A stretch of 64,000 nt of DNA from JAOUEA01 sp963825685 (GCA_963825685.1 CAWGUD010000033.1:62001-126000); one strand, 5' to 3'. Shown: positions 17,124 to 25,816, numbered from the stretch's first letter. Numbers and translations: made by a program. Notes: a model not told the origin generated them from the letters alone.

Positions 17124-18297
17124 ATGGACGTTCCCCAGAACTACCTCGCCGTCATCAAGGTGGTCGGGATCGGTGGCGGCGGCGTGAACGCGGTGAACCG
17201 CATGATCGAGGCAGGCTTGCGGGGCGTCGAGTTCATCGCCGTCAACACCGACGCGCAGACCCTGCTGATGTCCGACGCGGAGGTGAAGCTCGACATCGGA
17301 CGCGAGACGACCCGTGGTCTGGGGGCCGGCTCCGACCCCGAGGTCGGCAAGGACGCCTCCACGGAGCACGCCGATGAGATCGAGGAGATCCTCAAAGGCG
17401 CCGACATGGTCTTCATCACCGCCGGCGAAGGTGGCGGCACCGGGACCGGTGGCGCGCCCGTGGTCGCCGAGGTTGCCCGCGGGCTCGGGGCGCTGACGAT
17501 CGGCGTCGTGACCCGTCCCTTCGGCTTCGAAGGTCGCAGGCGCGCGACCCAGGCCGACCTCGGCATCACCGAGCTCAAGAAGGCGGTCGACACGCTGATC
17601 GTCGTGCCGAACGACCGTCTGCTCCAGGTCGCCGATCCCAACATGCCGATGGTCGAGGCCTTCCGCATGGCCGACCAGGTGCTGTTCCAGGGCGTCGACG
17701 GCATCACGTCGTTGATCACGACGCCGGGCCTCATCAACCTCGACTTCGCCGACGTGAAGTCGGTCATGTCGGGCGCGGGGTCGGCCCTGATGGGCATCGG
17801 CCTCGGATCGGGCGCCGACCGGGCGACCGAGGCGTCGAAGGCCGCCATCAGCTCTCCGTTGCTCGAGAGCTCGATCGACGGCGCGAAGGGGGTGCTGCTC
17901 TCGATCGCAGGCCCGACCGACCTGACCCTGCACGAGGTGAACCAGGCGGCCGACGCGATCACGAAGGTCGCTCACCCCGACGCGAACATCATCTTCGGAG
18001 CCGTCGTCGACGACGCGCTGGGCGAGGAGGTCCGCGTCACGGTGGTCGCGGCGGGCTTCGACAAGGTGGCCCCGAGCACGACGGGCAGCAACCAGTTCGA
18101 GTCACGGCTCTCGCGTCTGCTCGAGGAGCCGGTGCGCGGCGAGGGAGAGGAGACCCGCGAGCCGCTGCCCGTCGATCCTGGCCGACGCGGGCGACGACGA
18201 GAGCGACGTGTTCACCACCGGCGAGCACGAACCGCAGCCGTCGGTGTCGTTCGACGCCGAGGAGGATCTCGACATCCCGGACTTCCTGAAGAGCTGA
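17124..18297 (+). CDS. ftsZ: Cell division GTPase FtsZ (frame break near 18176)
   Basis: The tubulin-like GTPase that forms the Z ring. The ATG at 17124 has GGAGGA upstream and opens with MDVPQNYLAVIKVVGIGGGG. The tubulin signature GGGTGTGGAP, the T7-loop region NLDFADVKSVMSGAGSALMGIG and the C-terminal domain are intact. After PLPV the frame shifts by +1 near 18176 (GTCGA[T]CCTGG). In the shifted frame the acidic linker leads to the conserved tail DLDIPDFLKS, which binds SepF and FtsA-type partners, and a TGA at 18295-18297. One inserted base explains this. Reconstructed length is about 390 residues. Confidence 0.95.
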
Positions 18298-18334
18298 GCG
18301 AGCACACCCGCTCCGCGCGGCCCCGTGTGGGCGT

Positions 18335-18405
18335 GGGGGCGGGGAGGTTCCCACGCGAGGAGGCGCCCTTCCCCCGCCTCTTGGCCGAGAGACCTCCCCG
18401 CCCCC
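18335..18405 (+). terminator. Long dyad between ftsZ and yggS, candidate terminator
   Basis: A perfect 14-base inverted repeat: GGGGGCGGGGAGGT at 18335-18348 and its complement at 18392-18405. The 43-base interior holds a second hairpin (GAGGCG 18360-18365 with CGCCTC 18375-18380). There is no T run, as is common for high-GC terminators. It lies 38 bases after the ftsZ stop and 61 before yggS, so it may terminate or attenuate transcription there. Confidence 0.5.
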
Positions 18406-18466
18406 GTTCTCGTTCCGTGGCGATCCGCCCCGCCGACCGATCGCCCTCGCATGACACGATGACCGC

Positions 18467-19179
18467 ATGACCGCCGGGCGAGACGAGGTCGTGCACAACC
18501 TGCATGGGATCCAGGCCGCGATCGAACGCGCCTGCGATCGGGCCTCGCGGGACCCCGGGTCGGTCCTGCTGGTGGCGGCCGCGAAGACCCAACCGGTCGA
18601 CGCGATCCGGTGGGTGGTCGAGGCCGGGGTCACGGCCGTCGGCGAGAACTACGTTCGAGAGCTGCGCGACGTACGTGATGCGGTGCCCGGTGCCCGCTGG
18701 CACTACATCGGTGCGTTGCAGACGAACTCCGCCCATCACGTGGCGGCCCTCGCCGACGTCGTGGAGACGATCTCCGGCGAGCGCGCGACCCGGCGGCTCG
18801 GGCGCCGTGCCGCCGGCGCTCGGACGCACCCTCGACGCCCTGATCGAGGTGGACTTCACCGACTCGAGAGCGGGGGTGTCACCCGACGACGCGGCTCCGT
18901 CTCGCCGACCTCGTCGCCGGGCTCGAGGGGCTCCGCCTGCGGGGCCTCATGACGATCGCGCCGATCGGCGAGACCGCCGAAGACGCCAGGCCGTGGTTCC
19001 GCAGGCTCCGAGAGCTGCGGGATGCCATCCGAGAGAACCACCCCGACGTGGTGGACTTGAGCATGGGGATGTCGTTGGATTACGAAGCTGCAGTAGAGGA
19101 AGGCGCTACGATGGTTCGCATCGGAACGGCGCTGTTCGGCCCTCGGGATCGCCCGAGGGATCCGGGCGGGGCGCCGTGA
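18467..19179 (+). CDS. YggS-family PLP-binding protein (two frame breaks)
   Basis: YggS/PROSC proteins bind pyridoxal 5'-phosphate and help vitamin B6 and amino-acid homeostasis. They are commonly encoded beside sepF. LLVAAAKTQPVDAIRW contains the PLP-binding Lys, and GENYVREL, WHYIGALQTN, LRGLMTIAPIGE and DLSMGMSLDYEAAVEEGATMVRIG are all recognisable, but in three frames. Each step is +1 (near 18814, GCCGCC[G]GCGC; near 18890, GACGAC[G]CGG). Removing two bases gives about 236 residues, the normal size. No pgeF (laccase-domain) gene sits between ftsZ and yggS, unlike in many relatives. Confidence 0.88.
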
Positions 19180-19207
19180 GACGACCGATGACACGAGAGG
19201 AACGGAG

Positions 19208-19678
19208 ATGGCCGGCGTGTGGAAGAAGACGCTGAACTACCTGGGGCTCGTCGAGGAGGACGAGGATTTCGTCGACGACATGCCCGAGGCCGACCCGGCG
19301 CCGGTGCGACGCATGCGTCCGCAGGCGGTCCGTGAGGTTCCGGCCGAAGCCGAGGGGGTCGTGCGCACGATCGCATCGCCGCGCCCCGTGTCCACGGGCA
19401 TGAGCTCGATCCACAAGTCCGAGCCGAAGCGGTTCAACGAGGCCCGGGAGGTCGCCGACCGGTTCAAGGACGGCACGGCCGTGATCATGAACCTGCAGTC
19501 GACCGAGGACTCGATCGCGCGACGCCTGGTCGACTTCGCGAGCGGGCTCGTCTACGGGCTCGACGGCAAGATCGAGCTGGTCGCGAACCGTGTGTACCTG
19601 CTCAGCCCCGCCGACGTGGAGGTCTCGGCCGAGGAACGCGAACGCCTCGCCGGCACCGGGTTCTACAACCAGTTCTGA
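19208..19678 (+). CDS. sepF: Cell division protein SepF
   Basis: A 156-residue SepF. A short amphipathic N-terminal membrane-targeting helix (MAGVWKKTLNYLGL) and a flexible acidic linker precede the conserved domain (residues ~75-150; PKRFNEAREVADRFKDG, VIMNLQ, RRLVDFASGLVYGLDGKIELV, VYLLSP). The C-terminal GFYNQF is typical of actinobacterial SepF. In actinobacteria, which lack FtsA, SepF anchors FtsZ to the membrane by binding its C-terminal tail. GAGAGGAACGGAG precedes the ATG. Confidence 0.95.
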   Translation: MAGVWKKTLNYLGLVEEDEDFVDDMPEADPAPVRRMRPQAVREVPAEAEGVVRTIASPRPVSTGMSSIHKSEPKRFNEAREVADRFKDGTAVIMNLQSTEDSIARRLVDFASGLVYGLDGKIELVANRVYLLSPADVEVSAEERERLAGTGFYNQF

Positions 19679-19719
19679 AGCCCCCCACCGGGCGTCGACC
19701 CTGCTCCCGCCCCTGCTGT

Positions 19720-19725
19720 TAGCCT
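19720..19725 (+). promoter_or_regulatory. -10 box TAGCCT upstream of yggT
   Basis: TAGCCT lies nine bases before the yggT ATG with no Shine-Dalgarno between, so a leaderless transcript is likely. It belongs to the recurring TANNNT pattern in this window. Confidence 0.4.
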
Positions 19726-19734
19726 CTCGACCCG

Positions 19735-19995
19735 ATGAACAGGCTCATCTGCGTCGCGCTCACGCTCGCCTGGGTGATCCTGCTCGTGCGGGTCATCTTG
19801 AGCTGGGTGCAGCTCGCCGGGTGGCACCCGCCCGCCACCGGTCCGCTACGCTCCGCCTACGAGCTCTTGTTCGACGTGACCGAGCCGCCGCTGCGACTGC
19901 TTCGTCGCATCATCCCCCCGGCGGGTATGTTCGACCTCTCGGTCGTGGTGGCCTTCATCATCATCTTCGTGTTGCAGACCGCGATCTGCCGCTGA
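19735..19995 (+). CDS. YggT family membrane protein
   Basis: An 86-residue YggT protein with two hydrophobic segments (LICVALTLAWVILLVRVILSWVQLAG and FDLSVVVAFIIIFVLQTAI). These flank the conserved amphipathic stretch LFDVTEPPLRLLRRIIPP. The family is found beside sepF and divIVA in Gram-positive dcw regions and is linked to division and envelope homeostasis, but its biochemical role is not defined. It ends 13 bases before divIVA. Confidence 0.9.
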   Translation: MNRLICVALTLAWVILLVRVILSWVQLAGWHPPATGPLRSAYELLFDVTEPPLRLLRRIIPPAGMFDLSVVVAFIIIFVLQTAICR

Positions 19996-20008
19996 CCAGG
20001 AGGGTTTC

Positions 20009-20875
20009 ATGGGCAAGAAGGACACAGGACTGGGCGAGGCGATCGCCGCACCGTCGCGGCTCAGCCCCGCAGACATCCAGCAGAAGGAGTTCCGCGTCTC
20101 GCGCTTCGGCGGCTACAAGATGCGCGACGTCGACGAGTTCCTCGACCAGATCACGGATTCGTTCACCGCGCTGACGAGCGACGTCGACCGTCTGCGGGCA
20201 GGTGGCGCCTCGCCCGTCGTCGGCTCGCCGGATCTCGGCGACGTCGCCCGTCAGGCCGACGAGATCATCGCGAGGGCTCGAGCCGAGGCGGCCCGCATCG
20301 TCGCGGAGGCTCGCACGACCGCGGCGTCGACGTCCGCCGCGGCCCCGAGCGGGCCGCAGGACAAGGCCGCCGTCAACGCCTTCATCGCTCGGGAGCGTGA
20401 GTTCCTCCAGTCGCTCGCCGGACTCGTGCAGGAGCATGCCGAGACGGTCAAGGGTATGGCGAAGTCGGCGCGGTCGGGTCCCGAGGCGCCGGCAGCGGAC
20501 GCCTCCGGACCAGGATCGTCGCGGACGGCCGAGCAGGCACGGTCCGGTTCGACGGGTGCGGCCCCCGTGGCAGCGGCGACAGCATCCACGTCGCCTCCTG
20601 CCCCCTCGACCCCTGCCGCTCCGTCGCCTGATGCGCCCGAGGCGATGGCTGCCGCGGCGGGCGGGTCCGGGAGCGCCCCACGCCCCGACGCTCCGGCCGC
20701 TCCTTCGTCCTCGAGCCGCGGGACCTCCGGGGGGGCGACGGCGGAGCCCACCCGCGTGCCGGAGAGCGACGACACCGTCCGCATCGAGGAGCCGGCCACG
20801 GCCGGCGCCACCCGTGGTGACGCGGAGCCCGAAGGTGATCGCTCGCTCCGCGAGCTCTTCTGGGGCGAGGACTGA
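20009..20875 (+). CDS. DivIVA-domain protein
   Basis: A 288-residue protein with an N-terminal DivIVA domain (residues ~18-60, LSPADIQQKEFRVSRFGGYKMRDVDEFLDQI). This part binds curved membrane and recruits polar growth or division factors. A predicted coiled coil carries an Ala/Arg-rich second segment (DEIIARARAEAARIVAEARTT). From about residue 150 to 270 it is a long Pro/Ala/Ser/Thr-rich tail ending in SLRELFWGED. Such a low-complexity tail is longer than in Wag31-type proteins. AGGAGG lies upstream of the ATG. Confidence 0.88.
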   Translation: MGKKDTGLGEAIAAPSRLSPADIQQKEFRVSRFGGYKMRDVDEFLDQITDSFTALTSDVDRLRAGGASPVVGSPDLGDVARQADEIIARARAEAARIVAEARTTAASTSAAAPSGPQDKAAVNAFIAREREFLQSLAGLVQEHAETVKGMAKSARSGPEAPAADASGPGSSRTAEQARSGSTGAAPVAAATASTSPPAPSTPAAPSPDAPEAMAAAAGGSGSAPRPDAPAAPSSSSRGTSGGATAEPTRVPESDDTVRIEEPATAGATRGDAEPEGDRSLRELFWGED

Positions 20876-21108
20876 CGGGACCGGCGGGCGACGACCGCCG
20901 GTACGGGCGCGACGTCGCGGGCCGCTACCTCGTGGCGCTCGGCTTCGGGGCGCTCTGCATGGTGAGCCTGGCCCTGGGCATGGCGATCGAGCGCGGTGCG
21001 ACGCTCGTCGGGCTCGCGATCGTCGCCGGTTCGATCGCGCTCGTCGCCCTCGCCGACGGCACGCTCAGGCGCGTGCGGGCGAGGCGTAGTCCGCGCGCCG
21101 CACGGTGA
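20872..21108 (+). CDS. Putative small two-helix membrane protein
   Basis: An open frame of about 78 codons after divIVA, not recognised. Two hydrophobic segments (YLVALGFGALCMVSLALGMAI and LVGLAIVAGSIALVALAD) are followed by an Arg-rich tail (RRVRARRSPRAAR). There is no ATG at its beginning; the frame can start at a CTG overlapping the divIVA stop as CTGA, or at internal GTG/ATG codons. Its last 44 bases overlap the 3' end of ileS on the other strand. Topology and position suggest a real gene, but start and expression are uncertain. Confidence 0.45.
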   Translation: MTGPAGDDRRYGRDVAGRYLVALGFGALCMVSLALGMAIERGATLVGLAIVAGSIALVALADGTLRRVRARRSPRAAR

Positions 21109-24100
21109 TGCGCACCGGCCCGCCCTCGATCGCCGTCTCGACGGCCGGACCCTCGACCTCGCCGTGGATCACGTCGACCGCCAGGGTCTCGACGGCGACG
21201 GTGTCGCGATGCTCGGTGAGGGCGTCGGTCACCACCGGCCCCGCCTCGACGCCGAGCTGGATCCGATCCGAGATCTCGAGACCCGCGGCCTTGCGTGCGT
21301 CCTGGATCGCGCGGATGAGCTCCCGTGCCACCCCTTCTCGCCGCAGCTCGTCGGTCAGGTGCAGGTCGAGCGCGAGCGTGATGCCGCCCTCACTCGCGAC
21401 CCCCCAGCCCTCGCGGACATCCTGCGAGAGGTCGACGTCGTCGGGACCGAGCGAGACGTCGCCGCCCGACGTGCGCACGACGATCGTCGCGCCCATCGCG
21501 AGCTCGCCCGCGAGCGAGCCGTCGTCGGCGCCCAACGCGGCCGCGACCTCCTTCACCCGAGCGCCGAGCGTCGGCCCCAGCGCCTTGAAGTTCGGCTTCG
21601 CGTGCCACCGGCCGAACGATCCGGCCGACTCGGCGAAGACGACCCGGTGCACGTTCAGCTCCTCGGCGACCAGGTCGAGCAGTGGTTCGAGGCCCTCGAG
21701 GCTGCCGGGCAGGTGGACCACGGCCTCCGCCAACGGCTGACGCACCCGTGTCTTCGTCTCCGTGCGCACGGTCCGGCCGAGGCCGACGATCGTCCTCGCC
21801 GCCTCCATCGCCGCGTCGAGCGCATCGTCGATCGCCTCGGCGTCGGCCTCTGGATAGTCGGCGAGGTGCACGGACTCGGGCCGTCCTGCTCGGCCGGCCG
21901 CGAGGTTGCGCCACATGACGTCGGCGACGAACGGCGTGAAGGGGGCGAGCAGCGTCGCCACGGCGACGAGGCACTCGTACAGGGTATGGAACGCAGCCGA
22001 TGCGTCGTCGGTGGCATCGCCGCCGGGGTTCCAGAACCTTCGCCGCGCACGGCGCACGTACCAGTTCGACAGGTCGTCGACGAAGCGCTCGATGCGACGG
22101 CCCGCGCCGGTGGCGTCGTAGGCGTCGAGGCCATCGCGGGCGGCGGCGGTCGTACGCGCGAGCTGGGAGAGCACCCACCGGTCGAGCAGGGGCCGGTCGG
22201 CGACGGGGGGCGCCGGCGATGCCGGGTCGAACCCGTCGGCGGTCGCATAGGTCACGAAGAACGCGTGCACGTGTCGCAGCGTCAGCAGGAACTGCCGCAC
22301 CACGTCGTCGAGCACCTCGTGCCCGATCCGACGGGAGGCCCACGGCGAGCCGTTCGTGATCATGAACCAGCGCAGGGCGTCGGCGCCCTGGCGGTCCAAT
22401 GCCTCCCACGGGTCGAACATGTTCCCGAGCGACTTCGACATCTTCCGCCCGTCGGCCGCGATGATGTGACCGAGGCAGACGACGTTGCGGTAGGCGGTCG
22501 CGTCGAAGTGCAGCACCCCTTCGGCCATCAGCGTGTAGAACCACCCGCGCGTCTGGTCGATCGCCTCGGAGATGAAGTCGGCGGGGAAGTGCCGCTCGAA
22601 GTCCTCGATGCCGCGGCCGAGGTCGGGGTGGTAGCCCCACTGCGCGAACGGCATCGCGCCCGAGTCGTACCAGGTGTCGATCACCTCGGGAACCCGGCGA
22701 GCCTCCTCGCCGCACTCGGTGCAGGCGAACGTCACGTCGTCGATCCCCGGCCGGTGGGGATCGACGTCGCGGACGTCGCGGCCCGCGAGCTCGCCGAGCT
22801 CGGTGAGCGAGCCGACGGCCCGCAGGTGCCCGGCGCCGCACCGCCAGATCGGCAGCGGCGTGCCCCAGTAGCGCTCGCGTGAGAGCGCCCAGTCGACGTT
22901 GTTCTCCAGCCAGTTCCCGTACCGCCCGCGCTTGATGTGGTCGGGGAACCAGTGCACCTGCTCGTTCACGGCGAGCAGGCGGTCCTTCACCTCGGTCGTG
23001 CGCACGTACCAGGACGTGCGCGCGTAGTAGAGCAGCGGCGTCTTGCATCGCCAGCAGAACGGGTAGCTGTGCTCGTACGTGCCCGACCGAAGCAGCACGC
23101 CGCGCTCTCGCAGGTCCTCGACGATCCTCGGGTCGGCGTCCTTCACGAAGTGGCCGCGCACGAACGCCGGTGCGAGGTCGGTGAACCTCCCGTCGTCACC
23201 CACCGGCTTGTGCACGGGCCAGCCCTGCGCGAGGCCGATGGCGAGGTCCTCCGGGCCGAACGCCGGGGCGAGATGCACGATACCGGTGCCGTCGTCCATC
23301 GAGACGAAGTCGGCGGCCACGACGCGGTGCGCGTCCTCGACGTTCGGGTATGGCGGCTCGTAGCGGGCGCCGACGAGCGCGGCTCCGGACATCGTGCGGA
23401 CGAGGTCACCGCCCTCGCCGAGCACGGTCTCCCGCAACGTGGCGCCGACGATCAGACGCTCGCCGTCGAGGGCGATCTCGGCATAGTCGGCGGCGGCATC
23501 GACCGCGACCCCGGTGTTCGAGGGCAGGGTCCACGGCGTCGTGGTCCACACGACCATCGAGGCGCCCACGAGCCCGGCGTCGTCCGCCGCCACGATCGGG
23601 AACCGCACGTGCACGCTCGGGTCGTCGACGGTCTGGTACCCCAGCGCGACCTCGGCATCGGACAGGGCGGTGCCGCAGCGGGGGCAGTACGCCGTGACCT
23701 TGTCCGCTTCCTCCAGCAGGCCCCGCTCGAACAGCGACTTCAGCGACCACCACACGGACTCGATGTAGCGGGGCGACATCGTCCAGTAGGCCTCGTCGAG
23801 GTCGACCCAGTAGCCGATGCGCTCGGTGAGCCGCTCGAACTCGCCCACGTATCGCTGGACCGACTCGCGGCACCGCTGGTTGAACTCGGCGATCCCGAAC
23901 GCCTCGATATCGCGCTTGCCGGTGGTGCCGATCTCCTTCTCGACCTCGAGCTCGACCGGCAGGCCGTGACAGTCCCACCCACCTTTGCGCGGCACGAGAT
24001 GGCCGGTCATCGTCTTGAACCGGGGGTAGACGTCCTTGAACGTGCGGGGCTCCACATGGTGCACGCCGGGTTTGCCGTTCGCGGTCGGAGGTCCCTCGTA

Positions 24101-24235
24101 GAACATCCACAGCGGCGCGCCCTCGCGCCGGGCGAGCGAGGCGTTGAAGACGTCGTGCTGCTTCCAGAACGCGAGGATCTCCCGCTCGAGCTCCGGGAAG
24201 CTCGCCTTCGTGTCAACCGGCTCGAACGCCGCCAT
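21065..24235 (-). CDS. ileS: Isoleucyl-tRNA synthetase
   Basis: A 1056-residue class Ia synthetase charging tRNA-Ile. The HIGH-type motif is PPTANGKPGVHH, the form found in the eukaryote-like (IleS2-type) enzymes, and KMSKS is intact (GRKMSKSLGN). The editing domain includes VWTTTPWTLPSN. Cys pairs occur at CPRCG, CWRC and CTECG. The C-terminal anticodon-binding and DUF5915-like region is full length. The ATG at 24235 has GGAGGACGGAG upstream; an in-frame extension further upstream would read through the T-box leader and is rejected. Expression is probably controlled by that leader. Confidence 0.96.
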   Translation of the reverse strand: MAAFEPVDTKASFPELEREILAFWKQHDVFNASLARREGAPLWMFYEGPPTANGKPGVHHVEPRTFKDVYPRFKTMTGHLVPRKGGWDCHGLPVELEVEKEIGTTGKRDIEAFGIAEFNQRCRESVQRYVGEFERLTERIGYWVDLDEAYWTMSPRYIESVWWSLKSLFERGLLEEADKVTAYCPRCGTALSDAEVALGYQTVDDPSVHVRFPIVAADDAGLVGASMVVWTTTPWTLPSNTGVAVDAAADYAEIALDGERLIVGATLRETVLGEGGDLVRTMSGAALVGARYEPPYPNVEDAHRVVAADFVSMDDGTGIVHLAPAFGPEDLAIGLAQGWPVHKPVGDDGRFTDLAPAFVRGHFVKDADPRIVEDLRERGVLLRSGTYEHSYPFCWRCKTPLLYYARTSWYVRTTEVKDRLLAVNEQVHWFPDHIKRGRYGNWLENNVDWALSRERYWGTPLPIWRCGAGHLRAVGSLTELGELAGRDVRDVDPHRPGIDDVTFACTECGEEARRVPEVIDTWYDSGAMPFAQWGYHPDLGRGIEDFERHFPADFISEAIDQTRGWFYTLMAEGVLHFDATAYRNVVCLGHIIAADGRKMSKSLGNMFDPWEALDRQGADALRWFMITNGSPWASRRIGHEVLDDVVRQFLLTLRHVHAFFVTYATADGFDPASPAPPVADRPLLDRWVLSQLARTTAAARDGLDAYDATGAGRRIERFVDDLSNWYVRRARRRFWNPGGDATDDASAAFHTLYECLVAVATLLAPFTPFVADVMWRNLAAGRAGRPESVHLADYPEADAEAIDDALDAAMEAARTIVGLGRTVRTETKTRVRQPLAEAVVHLPGSLEGLEPLLDLVAEELNVHRVVFAESAGSFGRWHAKPNFKALGPTLGARVKEVAAALGADDGSLAGELAMGATIVVRTSGGDVSLGPDDVDLSQDVREGWGVASEGGITLALDLHLTDELRREGVARELIRAIQDARKAAGLEISDRIQLGVEAGPVVTDALTEHRDTVAVETLAVDVIHGEVEGPAVETAIEGGPVRITVRRADYASPARA

Positions 24236-24279
24236 CTCCGTCCTCCCCGCCGCGGTCCGTGGGGCCCCCGACACGCCGA

Positions 24280-24515
24280 ACGCCCCGCCCCAGTGCCGGG
24301 ACGAGGCGTCGAGTCTGCCCCGCGGTGCCACCCCGCGTTGCCGCGCCCTCACGGGTCGCGGCCACTCACGGCCTCGAAGAAGGCCTCCCGCTGTCACGGG
24401 CGGAACCCGCCTGCGCCTCCCACGGCCGACCGGCCGGCTCGGACAGGGGCTCGGGGATGATGTCCGCGCGGGGCCGGCGCCGGGCTCGCACCATCCCCGG
24501 CTCGCTCCTGCCTGA
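24280..24515 (-). promoter_or_regulatory. T-box riboswitch leader of ileS
   Basis: On the minus strand the leader carries GGGGTGGCACCGCG (24334-24321), a match to the T-box consensus with the GGTGGCACCGCG bulge that pairs with the NCCA end of uncharged tRNA. Upstream, a Stem I-like region (plus coordinates about 24440-24510) has paired GC-rich arms and a loop with GACATCATCC, giving an Ile codon ATC (24461-24459) as specifier. After the T-box, a 12-bp hairpin (24280-24309) follows without a U tract. In actinobacteria ileS T-boxes mostly control translation initiation, which fits. Extent of Stem I is approximate. Confidence 0.85.
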
Positions 24516-24568
24516 CGGATCCGCGCGGCGCGTTCCCGTCGTCGCCTGTGAGAGGCATGCTACATGCC

Positions 24569-24832
24569 ATGGCGAGCCTGACGGTGCGGGTGGTGCCCCG
24601 ATCCGGACGAACCGAGGTCGTGCGGGGACCCGCCGGCGAGATCGTGGTGCGGGTCCGGGCGGCCCCCGAGCGGGGGAGGGCCACGACCGAGGCGGGCGCC
24701 GCGCTGGCTGACCTCATCGGCATCCCTCGAACCGCCGTGTCGCTGCGGAGGGGCGCCCGCTCGAGGTCCAAGGTCTTCTCGCTCGAAGGGGTCTCCGACG
24801 CCGACCTCAGGAAGGCCCTGAACCGCCTCTGA
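24569..24832 (+). CDS. DUF167 (YggU-like) protein
   Basis: About 87 residues of the DUF167 family: LTVRVVPRSGRTEVV, GEIVVRVRAAPERGRATTEAGAALADLIG, VSLRRGARSRSKVFSLEGV. These are small cytosolic proteins of unknown biochemical function, often found near yggT, sepF or divIVA genes, as here. Starts at GTG 24548, ATG 24557 and ATG 24569 are all in frame. The last places the conserved strand at the N-terminus and is preferred, but there is no clear ribosome-binding site for any. The gene is divergent to ileS and its 5' end abuts the T-box promoter region. Confidence 0.8.
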   Translation: MASLTVRVVPRSGRTEVVRGPAGEIVVRVRAAPERGRATTEAGAALADLIGIPRTAVSLRRGARSRSKVFSLEGVSDADLRKALNRL

Positions 24833-24866
24833 CCTGCGGCGACGGGTTCAGGAGGGTCCGTTCTGC

Positions 24867-24872
24867 TACCCT
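24867..24872 (+). promoter_or_regulatory. -10 box TACCCT upstream of DksA-like gene
   Basis: TACCCT ends nine bases before the ATG at 24882 and there is no Shine-Dalgarno in between, so a leaderless transcript is likely. Confidence 0.4.
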
Positions 24873-24881
24873 TCGCCGACC

Positions 24882-25265
24882 ATGCCCCAGACCAAGCTCA
24901 CCGCCAAGGAGATCGGCGACCTCAAGGGTCGCCTCGAAGAGGAACAGCTCGAGCTGCGCGACCAGCTGACCACGATCGAGGAAGAGGCCTTCGCGGCAAC
25001 CCAATCCGAGCTCGCCGGCGACGTCGGCCTCGACGACGAGTCGGCCGATGCGGGGACGGCGACGTTCGAGCGCGAGAAGGATCTGTCGATCGAGAACAAC
25101 GTGCGCGACCTGCTGGCCAAGATCGACCGGGCGCTCAAGCGCATCGACGACGGCAGCTTCGGCACCTGCGATCGATGCGGCAAGCCGATCGAGAAGGCGC
25201 GCATCAAGGCGCTTCCCTACGTCGACCTCTGCATCAAGGACGCGCAGGCGCAATCGCGCCGGTAG
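24882..25265 (+). CDS. DksA/TraR-type zinc finger protein
   Basis: A 127-residue protein with an N-terminal coiled coil (LTAKEIGDLKGRLEEEQLELRDQL) and a C-terminal DksA/TraR-like finger (FGTCDRCGKPIEKARIKALPYVDLCIKD). Such proteins bind RNA polymerase through the secondary channel, as DksA does, or resemble actinobacterial CarD/RbpA-era regulators with uncertain targets. Only three of the four zinc-ligand cysteines are present: CDRC and the first of the last pair (LCIKD instead of LCxxC), so metal binding may be altered. It is followed six bases later by lspA, probably in one operon with rluD. Confidence 0.85.
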   Translation: MPQTKLTAKEIGDLKGRLEEEQLELRDQLTTIEEEAFAATQSELAGDVGLDDESADAGTATFEREKDLSIENNVRDLLAKIDRALKRIDDGSFGTCDRCGKPIEKARIKALPYVDLCIKDAQAQSRR

Positions 25266-25270
25266 CGGCT

Positions 25271-25816
25271 GTGGACCGCGCTCGTCGCCGCGGAGCGGTC
25301 TGGCTCTTCACCGTCGCGGGGCTCGTCTTCCTGCTGGATCGCCTCACCAAGGTCTGGGCGGAGGAGCGACTCGTCTCCGCCCCGATCGATGTGATCCAGG
25401 GCGTCCTGACGTTCCGCTTCGCGACGAACCCCGGGGGTGCGTTCAGCCTGGGCCAGAACGCGCCGTGGTTCTTCGCCACGGCCAGCATCGTCGTGTCGAT
25501 CCTGATCGCCGTCACCGCGTTCCGCCACACGAACGTCCTCACGGCGGTCGCGTTGGGTCTCGTGCTCGGGGGTGCGGTCGGGAACCTGACCGACCGGCTC
25601 ACCCGCGGCGAGGAGTTCTTCTCGGGACGGGTCGTGGACTTCATCGACCTGCAGATCTGGCCGGTGTTCAACATCGCCGACGCCGCGATCGTCGTGGGGG
25701 CGGTGATCCTCGCCGTGAGCTCGTTCGTCGGGGACCGCGACCAGGCGACCTCCGGCGCCGCACTCGGGGGGACCGCATCGCCGGCGACGGACAGGCACGC
25801 CGTCGATGAGCGCTGA
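25271..25816 (+). CDS. lspA: Lipoprotein signal peptidase LspA
   Basis: A 181-residue signal peptidase II with four transmembrane helices. It cleaves prolipoproteins before the lipidated Cys. The two catalytic aspartates lie in GNLTDRLTRG and FNIADAAIVVG; FATNPGGAFSL is the conserved NxGxAF region. The GTG start at 25271 comes six bases after the upstream stop. The window encodes at least five lipoprotein substrates (four binding proteins with LxxC boxes and FbpA). Its end overlaps rluD by eleven bases. Confidence 0.94.
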   Translation: MDRARRRGAVWLFTVAGLVFLLDRLTKVWAEERLVSAPIDVIQGVLTFRFATNPGGAFSLGQNAPWFFATASIVVSILIAVTAFRHTNVLTAVALGLVLGGAVGNLTDRLTRGEEFFSGRVVDFIDLQIWPVFNIADAAIVVGAVILAVSSFVGDRDQATSGAALGGTASPATDRHAVDER

